Source: Acidobacteriota bacterium (GTDB lineage: Bacteria > Acidobacteriota > Terriglobia > Terriglobales > Acidobacteriaceae). Taken from it: 11,338 nt of DNA. This document shows, in pieces, positions 6,773-11,338 of this stretch. The stretch spans positions 1 to 11,338 of the forward strand of contig JAEZPW010000174.1 of NCBI GenBank assembly GCA_023441255.1, written 5' to 3'. The position numbers were made by a program, and so were the translations under genes. Every line of letters begins with the position of its first letter. The first letter of the stretch is position 1. Below the pieces are notes generated by a model, which made no database searches, had not been told where the DNA came from, and saw only the letters and a program-made list of their open reading frames with translations.

Positions 6773-7105
6773 ATGGCCGCGAACACGGTGCCACTGCCGA
6801 ACGCGCTCACGTTCCAAATCGAAACCAGCGACGAGGACACTCTGGTCAGGTGCTCCGGCAACTTGACCTATGAGACTGCGGCAACCTTCAAAGCCCAGGT
6901 GAAGCCGCTGCTCTCGGATTGCCGGCGCGTTCTGCTGGATTTCTCGGAAGTCTCGTACATCGACAGTTCGGGGCTGGGTGCCCTCGTCGGCGTTTATGCC
7001 TCTGCAAAAGGCGCTGGACGCGACCTGCAGCTCAGCAATGTTCAGCCGCGCATTCGTGACTTGCTAAGACTCACAAATCTTCTGCCTATCTTTGGTCTCC
7101 AATGA
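6773..7105 (+). CDS. STAS-domain protein, anti-sigma-factor-antagonist type (copy 1)
   Basis: This is a 110-residue single STAS domain. The hallmark helix start DSSGLG is at 64-69, after the strand 'RRVLLDFSEVSYI', as in SpoIIAA/RsbV-type antagonists. In those proteins the second Ser (here Ser66) is phosphorylated by an HPK-like anti-sigma kinase and controls partner release. Roughly half of its residues match the STAS protein at 7943-8284, including 'VKPL', 'DSSGLG.LVG.YASA' and 'LLR.T.L', so the two are paralogues. It ends four residues earlier after 'LLPIFGLQ', where copy 2 has 'FEPFGEHL'. Its last 42 bases overlap the convergent PilZ gene. No kinase, phosphatase or sigma factor is in the window, so its partners are unknown. 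A STAS role in another partner-switching pathway is equally possible. Confidence 0.9.
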   Translation: MAANTVPLPNALTFQIETSDEDTLVRCSGNLTYETAATFKAQVKPLLSDCRRVLLDFSEVSYIDSSGLGALVGVYASAKGAGRDLQLSNVQPRIRDLLRLTNLLPIFGLQ

Positions 7106-7816
7106 TGGCTCGGGCGAAGGTTCCGGACATTTCATGGAAGCCGTAAGCTGTCGCAGTTCGACCCTGTCTCGCGGATGAATGATCGAGAACTCCGCGCCGA
7201 AACGGTATTGTCCTGATTCCTGTTGCTCTATGTTCCTGACGATTACGCGTGTGCGCGTCCAGCTCGCCAGTGAACTGGAACCAAGCCGAAAGTGCACCGT
7301 CAGCTCAGTGCCCCTTGCATACGGCCGGGGCCCCATGAACGCGATGCCAGTCTCCGAGACATCGCTGCCGGTTGCATCCGTCATTTCCGAAGCGGGATCC
7401 TTGTGTGCAACGCCGTTCTGGGTTGCCAGCCCGTAACGGACAGCGAAACGCAGTGGCAGGCGCGCGGCCACTCGCCGCTCCTCGTGACCCAACCGCAGCG
7501 AGGGTTCCGCCGTTACGAGCGTGCCGATTACGCAAGCGATTTCCCGGTCGATCATGCTGCAATAGCGCCGAACTCGTCCGGTGCCGCACAGCTGAGAGAT
7601 CCATCTGCGCTGGTGTGCTGGAAGAACGTGTTGAGGAAGGATGCTGAAATTCCGGAAGACCCATAGCAGGCGCAGTCGTTCCCAAAGCGTCAGGTCCACA
7701 TACCGCAGTCCATCAGCTCCGGAGACGTGCAATACGCCGCGTGTGAGTTTCTCCAGCACGTTTGTTGTCGGCCTGCTGCAGGCAGCACAATATATGGTGC
7801 AACGCCCATGTTGCAC
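7064..7816 (-). CDS. PilZ-domain protein (predicted c-di-GMP receptor) with N-terminal Cys-rich knuckle
   Basis: The 250-residue product has an N-terminal Cys cluster (C6, C10, C13 in 'CTIYCAACSRPT'), a central helical part with 'ERLRLLWVFRNFSILPQHVL', and a C-terminal PilZ domain. Both c-di-GMP signatures are complete: RxxxR (R115-R119 in 'RRVAARLPLRF') and DxSxxG (152-157, 'DVSETG'), followed by the beta barrel to 'FGAEFSII'. This layout resembles PilZ proteins common in Acidobacteria. The frame is open back to an ATG at 7921, but I favour the GTG at 7816. The upstream stretch has no ribosome site, is structured DNA, and contains a direct repeat with a 29-base period that would be read in two different frames. 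The start remains the weakest part of this call. The 3' end overlaps STAS copy 1 by 42 bases, tail to tail. The function is likely a c-di-GMP-controlled switch; the target is unknown. Confidence 0.85.
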   Translation of the reverse strand: MQHGRCTIYCAACSRPTTNVLEKLTRGVLHVSGADGLRYVDLTLWERLRLLWVFRNFSILPQHVLPAHQRRWISQLCGTGRVRRYCSMIDREIACVIGTLVTAEPSLRLGHEERRVAARLPLRFAVRYGLATQNGVAHKDPASEMTDATGSDVSETGIAFMGPRPYARGTELTVHFRLGSSSLASWTRTRVIVRNIEQQESGQYRFGAEFSIIHPRDRVELRQLTASMKCPEPSPEPSLETKDRQKICES

Positions 7817-7819
7817 GTT

Positions 7820-7842
7820 ACGGAGGTGAGTAGAACCTCCGT
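7820..7842. promoter_or_regulatory. 8-bp perfect inverted repeat just upstream of the PilZ start
   Basis: ACGGAGGT (7820-7827) and ACCTCCGT (7835-7842) are exact reverse complements around a 7-base loop. On the minus strand the hairpin ends 3 bases before the PilZ GTG (7816), and the GGAGG in its first arm is the only Shine-Dalgarno-like string near that gene. In RNA the hairpin would bury it. It could be a translational control hairpin, an operator, or a terminator-like remnant; no T run follows in either direction. Confidence 0.5.
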
Positions 7843-7861
7843 CGGGGCTGTCCGCCGGCTT

Positions 7862-7908
7862 TCCACATGCGGCTCTGAAATCCGCCACCGTCCACATCCG
7901 GCTCTGAA
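7862..7908. repeat. Pair of 18-bp direct repeats between the PilZ and STAS-2 starts
   Basis: TCCACATGCGGCTCTGAA (7862-7879) and TCCACATCCGGCTCTGAA (7891-7908) match at 17 of 18 positions, with a spacing of 29 bases. They lie in the 126-base divergent intergenic stretch, upstream of both STAS copy 2 and PilZ. Direct repeats about three helical turns apart can be paired regulator sites. A recent small duplication is the other explanation. Confidence 0.55.
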
Positions 7909-7942
7909 TATGCGTTAACATGCTGCACGCTTTGGAGGTTCC

Positions 7943-8284
7943 ATGGCTGCCAATCCCGTCGCTCCATCTCCCTTGCAGGTAACTGTTCGTAACAATGGCG
8001 ATGAAATCGTCGTCCTCTGCGCTGGCAAGCTGACGAATGAGACCGCCCCTTTGCTGAAAGCGGAGGTCAAGCCACTCATAGGGCAGACCAAGCGACTCGT
8101 CATTGACCTCGGCGACATTAGCTACATGGACAGTTCCGGGCTGGGAAGCCTGGTGGGGTTATACGCTTCAGCGCGCTCAAACGGATGCGAACTCAAGCTG
8201 GCGAAACTCGGGCCGCGGGTCAAGGAACTGCTGCGTATCACCAAGCTGATAACGGTGTTCGAGCCCTTCGGAGAGCATCTCTAG
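7943..8284 (+). CDS. STAS-domain protein, anti-sigma-factor-antagonist type (copy 2)
   Basis: This 113-residue protein is a single STAS domain with DSSGLG at 63-68 (Ser65 is the predicted phosphorylation site), preceded by 'KRLVIDLGDISYM'. It ends with a helix 'RVKELLRITKLITVFEPFGEHL', which is complete compared with copy 1. The start ATG follows GGAGG (7934-7938) at 4 bases. It is the closest relative in the window of the protein at 6773-7105 and shares its MAAN start and 'VKPL' and 'LVG.YASA' segments. The pair flanks a minus-strand PilZ gene. It probably works as a phospho-switched protein partner; nothing here identifies the kinase. It is followed at 38 bases by a REP-like hairpin array, which may protect or end its transcript. 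Confidence 0.92.
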   Translation: MAANPVAPSPLQVTVRNNGDEIVVLCAGKLTNETAPLLKAEVKPLIGQTKRLVIDLGDISYMDSSGLGSLVGLYASARSNGCELKLAKLGPRVKELLRITKLITVFEPFGEHL

Positions 8285-8321
8285 TCAGCTCCTCAAGAGC
8301 CATCTCGTCGGGTAACGTGTC

Positions 8322-8538
8322 GGGTGCCCCACGTTCCGCGAAGCTAACGTGGAGTTTTTCCCTGGGTGCCCCACGTTCCGCGAAGCTAACGTGGGTTTTT
8401 CCCTGGGTGCCCCACGTTCCGCGAAGCTAACGTGGGGACTTCCCGTCCCTCGGCACAGAACTCAGTTCGTTGGGTGCCCCACGTTCGCGAAGCTAACGTG
8501 GGGTTTTCGCGTCCCTCGGCAGAAAACTCAATTCGCGG
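8322..8538. repeat. REP-like hairpin array, four copies, the last two as a 67-bp tandem duplication
   Basis: GGGTGCCCCACGTTCCGCGA begins copies at 8322, 8364, 8405 and 8472 (copy 4 lacks one C). Each holds a left arm CCCCACGTT and a right arm AACGTGGGG around a 9-10 base loop (GCGAAGCT core), giving a 7-9 bp stem; copies 3 and 4 have the full 9 bp. Spacing is 42 and 41 bases between the first three, then 67. Copies 3 and 4 share a further tail, CGTCCCTCGGCA followed by AACTCARTTCG, so 8405-8471 and 8472-8538 form a direct 67-bp duplication. The fourth tail is also the coding 3' end of the small gene at 8493-8777. The remaining 37 bases after STAS copy 2 hold nothing recognisable. Confidence 0.85.
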
Positions 8539-8777
8539 AAGATACGAATGATTTCACCGGTCTGGCCGGACTCGCACATCCCGAAATGTATTGCGTCCAG
8601 TTCCTTCATGGCTTGCGATAAGGCTCTGCTAACTTCGGGCGCTAATCCATTCAACTGCTCAGAGCCAAGCGTAGCGAATTCTTCGTGTACGTCCTCTACA
8701 CTCATTTCGCCCGCCTGAAAAAGGCGCGACCAGTCGGCGATTCTGGCGAGGACCTCCCGATCGTCTTGCGCGGCCAT
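8493..8777 (-). CDS. Small protein of unknown function
   Basis: I do not recognise this 94-residue protein. It is acidic and mostly helical in appearance ('VLARIADWSRLFQAGEMS', 'APEVSRALSQAMKELDAI'), with one Cys and no signal peptide or membrane segment, so it is probably cytoplasmic. The ATG at 8777 has AAGGGG 8 bases upstream. Its last residues 'AKTPR' and the stop codon are encoded by the right arm of the fourth REP-like hairpin, and the preceding 'ELSFLPRD' region lies in the 67-bp duplication, so the present C-terminus may have been shaped by repeat insertion. It lies downstream of the FecR-type gene on the same strand, but a terminator separates them. Support is moderate: it is an open frame with a plausible ribosome site and no competing longer gene. 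Confidence 0.6.
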   Translation of the reverse strand: MAAQDDREVLARIADWSRLFQAGEMSVEDVHEEFATLGSEQLNGLAPEVSRALSQAMKELDAIHFGMCESGQTGEIIRIFRELSFLPRDAKTPR

Positions 8778-8818
8778 GCCATCCTAGATGCCCCTTGTTA
8801 GGCGGGTGTATGCAAACA

Positions 8819-8849
8819 CAAAAATAGGACGGGCCAAAGGCCCGTCCCT
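8819..8849 (-). terminator. Intrinsic terminator of the FecR/DUF6600 gene
   Basis: Starting 24 bases past the stop at 8872, the minus strand reads GGACGGGCC, TTT, GGCCCGTCC, then TATTTTTG. This is a perfect 9-bp stem (arms 8839-8847 and 8827-8835) with a 3-base loop and a T-rich tail. Its stem belongs to the same repeat family as the hairpin after glpX (5264-5289). Confidence 0.88.
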
Positions 8850-8871
8850 GGTGACTCAACCGCTTCCCAGA

Positions 8872-11178
8872 TCAGCGGTTCCTATGCTGTCCTCCGTCGC
8901 CGGAAGATGGCGCTCCACGCTCCGCCCGGGGAGAAGACGCCCTCGGTGCCTCCGCGCTACGCGCTGGCGCCTGCGTGCTGGCTGGCGCACTCCGGCCCAC
9001 GTTCACCGGACGAGACGGCGCGCTTTCACGCGGTGCTTGTCGAGGCGTCGTCACCTCACGGCCTGCTGACGGTGTGTTCCGAATGGATTCGACCGGAGCG
9101 CGTCTCACGTGCGTTTCGGTGGGCCGCTCGGGTCTGCTTACCGAACGCTCCGGCATCGCGTCTCGCTCACCGCGATCCACGCGCGGAGTGATTTCCCGCT
9201 CTGGACGTGGCACGCGGTTTTCGGCTTCCCGGCTTGGCCGCGGAACCCGGTCCCCGTTCGACTCCGCTTCCCGCGCCGGGCGCTCGGCTCGTGGTACGCG
9301 GACCTCGTCGCCGCTCGGCTTCGGAACGCGCTCAGCCTTCACTTCCACGTCGCGGACCGGACGATCGCCCGACGGTCTGGGAACCACGCGATCAGGATGT
9401 TCTCCGCGATCGGCGCGATCCGCCGGAGCATTCCCGCCTCGTTCCACCCCACGCTCTGGTGGACGCGGCACAACGCGATTCGCTTCCGAGTTCGGCCGTG
9501 AACCTTCGCCCGGATGGTCGGGCCGGTTTGCGTCGTGAGCCTCGTGCGGAGCAGCCGGACGATTCCCCTGCATCTCTCCAGCCCGCACAGGCGGTCTGGG
9601 CACGTTCCTCTCCGGCCTGCTCGCACGGTTGTCCGCACCCGTTCTCTCGGGTCCACCCGCTACGGCCCGATCAGGCCTGTCACCTGCCTTCACGGGCCCG
9701 CCTGGGAACGCTCGCGCGTCAGAGTCGAACCGTACCGGCTTCGGCGGAGTGTTCTTCATCACCAGTGGGCGCTGGAAAGCTCGTTCCGGAGGCCTCGCCT
9801 CCCGTGGCCGTTCACGTCCGCCCAGGATCGCCTCCCGTCCGGGCTGACCATCCACGCGTGCCATCACAGGTGCACGTCGCGCTGCATCTGGAGTCAGGCG
9901 GACGGAATACTTCCCCACCGGCCGCGAGTGCACGAATGCGTCGTGCGGCATGGCTGTCATGCCATGTTCGCGGTTGCGGTAGTTTATGTTCGTGATCTGC
10001 CGCGACCCGTCACAGTCTCCCCTGCAGCTGTTGTAGATATTGGTGATGTAGGTGTTGTTGATATACGTGTTATGTACGTTGACGTTGGTCCAGTGATTCC
10101 TGCTGGCACGATACCAGGGCACGTACATTTCCCGTGGTCCCAACGGCAACCAGCCGACTCCGTAACCACCGCCGAACGAGATGCCCACTCCCCAGCTCCG
10201 GCCGCCGACCCACGCCACCAGTGCTGGCGCATAGTACGGACGGTAGTATCTCGGCCCTGGCACCCAGGCCCATCCAAAAGGAGCATAGACCCAGCGGCCA
10301 TAGTGGAATGGGGCAAACCCCCAGGGTGCATCGTCGATCCACGTCCAGCCCCAGGGATGGATCCATTCCCAGTGGCCATAGCGGTAAGGTGCCCATCCGA
10401 CCACGACCGTTCGCGGAACCCACACTGCACCGTATGTGTCATAGGTACGCCAGGTGCCGTAATCGTCCAGGTCGTCGTAGCCGATCATGTCGCGGGAAAC
10501 ATACCGCGCCGACTTCGCTTCTTCCTGCCGTTTGTCGCGCGCACGCGCCCACTCGTCGAATCCGTCCGGAGCCGGCGCACCTGCCACATCATATGTTCCG
10601 TTGTTTCCGCCGGCGAACTTCGCCTGCTGCCGCGGATGCACGGTGACCGTCTGCCCCGAACCGTTGGCCTGCGCCGTGCCTTCGCGCACGGTGATCCAGC
10701 TCGTGTCGCCCTCGCTGTCGACATCGATGCGGTAATCTCCCGAGCGCAGCAGATTCACCGTGAAGTTGGGCGTATCGATCTCGAACGTCTCATCGTCATA
10801 CAGCTTCGAGATGTGGACGTTCAGCGCGCCCTGCGCAAGCTGCACCTGCACGGTGCGGTCATCAAGGTTGGCCAGCGTGAAGCTCGTCTCGCCATTCAGA
10901 CGAAGGGTCGAGTTTCCGATCTGCAGCTCTGCACGCGAATCCTTCGCCGTCCAGAGGCGGTCGCTCGTCGTGAGCGGCCGGTTCAACTTCGCCTCGGTCC
11001 ACTCATCTACTCCATTCGGCTGCATCGAAACATCGCCGCTCAGGTAGCTCAAGCGCGCTACACGGCCCGGCGGGTCAGTGTCGGCCAGCGCCGACGTGGA
11101 ACTCATTAAAAAGAAAAATAGAACGAACGATACAGCCGCGATCTGCACTCCCCAGCTTAATGCTCTTGATCTCGGCAT
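8872..11178 (-). CDS. Secreted FecR-domain protein with aromatic DUF6600-like module and Arg/Pro-rich tail
   Basis: The 768-residue product has a signal peptide (1-32: basic start, hydrophobic 11-25, ALA before Asp33). A FecR-type domain follows at about 39-190 ('VARLSYLSGDVSMQP', 'SRAELQIGNSTLRLNGETSFTL', 'DGDYRIDV'-like strand, 'ITVREGTAQ'). Residues about 225-360 form a Trp/Tyr-rich stretch with repeated 'YG.W', 'W.PY.YGHW', 'GW.WI', 'YGRWVY' units, matching what I know as DUF6600. Then comes an Asn/Tyr-rich linker with two Cys (385, 389). Residues about 430-768 are low-complexity and rich in Arg, Pro, Glu and Gly, with repeated VPRP-like motifs. Classical FecR is an inner-membrane anti-sigma regulator, but this protein lacks a cytoplasmic domain and no ECF sigma gene is nearby, so an envelope or surface role is more likely. 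The ATG at 11178 has AAGGAG 7 bases upstream; an upstream in-frame start at 11253 would block the signal peptide. Confidence 0.9.
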   Translation of the reverse strand: MPRSRALSWGVQIAAVSFVLFFFLMSSTSALADTDPPGRVARLSYLSGDVSMQPNGVDEWTEAKLNRPLTTSDRLWTAKDSRAELQIGNSTLRLNGETSFTLANLDDRTVQVQLAQGALNVHISKLYDDETFEIDTPNFTVNLLRSGDYRIDVDSEGDTSWITVREGTAQANGSGQTVTVHPRQQAKFAGGNNGTYDVAGAPAPDGFDEWARARDKRQEEAKSARYVSRDMIGYDDLDDYGTWRTYDTYGAVWVPRTVVVGWAPYRYGHWEWIHPWGWTWIDDAPWGFAPFHYGRWVYAPFGWAWVPGPRYYRPYYAPALVAWVGGRSWGVGISFGGGYGVGWLPLGPREMYVPWYRASRNHWTNVNVHNTYINNTYITNIYNSCRGDCDGSRQITNINYRNREHGMTAMPHDAFVHSRPVGKYSVRLTPDAARRAPVMARVDGQPGREAILGGRERPREARPPERAFQRPLVMKNTPPKPVRFDSDARAFPGGPVKAGDRPDRAVAGGPERTGADNRASRPERNVPRPPVRAGEMQGNRPAAPHEAHDANRPDHPGEGSRPNSEANRVVPRPPERGVERGGNAPADRADRGEHPDRVVPRPSGDRPVRDVEVKAERVPKPSGDEVRVPRAERPAREAESNGDRVPRPSREAENRVPRPEREITPRVDRGERDAMPERSVSRPERPTETHVRRAPVESIRNTPSAGREVTTPRQAPRESAPSRPVNVGRSAPASTQAPARSAEAPRASSPRAERGAPSSGDGGQHRNR

Positions 11179-11185
11179 CGCAGTG

Positions 11186-11191
11186 CTCCTT
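11186..11191 (-). promoter_or_regulatory. Ribosome binding site of the FecR/DUF6600 gene
   Basis: On the minus strand AAGGAG precedes the ATG at 11178 by 7 bases, fixing the start so that the signal peptide is N-terminal. In the remaining upstream sequence to 11338 I found no convincing promoter hexamers. Confidence 0.85.
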
Positions 11192-11338
11192 CCTCGGACG
11201 AGTGGCGCCTCGGGAGAAAGTAAGCCAGAACCGTTCCGCGGCTCCCATGGCATTTGCTTGTCCCTGCCAATCTAAACCCACTACATACCTTTCAGTTGCT
11301 CCAAAATTCGAGGGGCCCACACCACAGTAACCCGATTC

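Noticed and set aside
7817..7921. Longer PilZ protein starting at the ATG 7921
   Set aside because: No ribosome site, it would overlap the STAS-2 leader, and the direct repeat inside it has a 29-base period that would be read in two frames, which fits non-coding DNA better.
8322..8500. CRISPR array or transposon ends candidate
   Set aside because: The intervals between hairpins are short, similar to each other and not spacer-like, and no transposase gene or target duplication is present.
9514..11109. Long open frame of 531 codons on the plus strand opposite the FecR/DUF6600 gene
   Set aside because: It is the antisense shadow of a GC-rich, low-complexity gene. The protein is rich in Arg, Pro, His and Val with no recognisable domain, while the minus strand has a signal peptide, known domains, ribosome site and terminator.
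11179..11338. Promoter of the FecR/DUF6600 gene, including a sigma-54-like TGGCAGG string
   Set aside because: The downstream half (TTGC-type box) does not fit and no sigma-70 hexamer pair with good spacing was found.

Overview
The window reads as a chromosomal segment from a GC-rich, diderm, non-phage bacterium, most likely an acidobacterium (Terriglobia/Koribacter-like). This placement is an inference. It rests on three things: a PilZ protein whose N-terminal part (Cys-rich knuckle, 'NVLEKLT..VLHV', 'ERLRLLWVFRNFSILP') has the look of acidobacterial PilZ proteins; a FecR protein carrying a repeated aromatic (DUF6600-like) module; and abundant REP-like intergenic hairpins. I see no phage, plasmid, IS, CRISPR, rRNA or tRNA signal. 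Ten protein genes are supported.

Left part (1-3300): a minus-strand NmrA-like NAD(P)-binding oxidoreductase (50-1018), then the minus-strand operon nrfH-nrfA (3128 to 1202). The operon encodes a membrane tetrahaem quinol dehydrogenase and the pentahaem ammonia-forming nitrite reductase. The two genes overlap by 14 bases, and a strong intrinsic terminator (1153-1181) follows nrfA. This NrfA is unusual: haem 1 has a CXXCH motif where classical enzymes have CXXCK, and two calcium-site residues are replaced (Thr for Glu, Arg for Gln).

Middle part (3299-6669, plus strand): yceH (DUF480), glpX (class II fructose-1,6-bisphosphatase, gluconeogenesis) and murB (peptidoglycan precursor synthesis). Between glpX and murB lie 344 bases without a gene. 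They hold a hairpin related to a terminator elsewhere in the window, and four copies of a 41-bp tandem repeat that end in a perfect 20-bp palindrome.

Right-middle part (6773-8284): two paralogous single-domain STAS proteins (anti-sigma-factor-antagonist type, both with DSSGLG) on the plus strand. Between them, on the minus strand, is a PilZ (c-di-GMP receptor type) gene that overlaps the first STAS gene tail to tail by 42 bases. The 126-bp stretch between the PilZ and second STAS starts contains an 8-bp perfect inverted repeat next to the PilZ start and a 29-bp-spaced direct repeat. The arrangement suggests a small partner-switching/second-messenger cluster.

Right part (8285-11338): a four-copy REP-like hairpin array (8322-8538) that runs into the 3' end of a small unknown minus-strand gene (8493-8777), an intrinsic terminator (8819-8849), and a 768-residue secreted FecR/DUF6600 protein with a long Arg/Pro/Glu-rich tail (8872-11178, minus strand). 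The last 160 bases are its upstream region.

No clearly new multi-gene system stands out. The best leads are the variant NrfA, the STAS-PilZ-STAS arrangement with its structured intergenic region, and the families of structured repeats that seem to have been recruited as gene ends and terminators.
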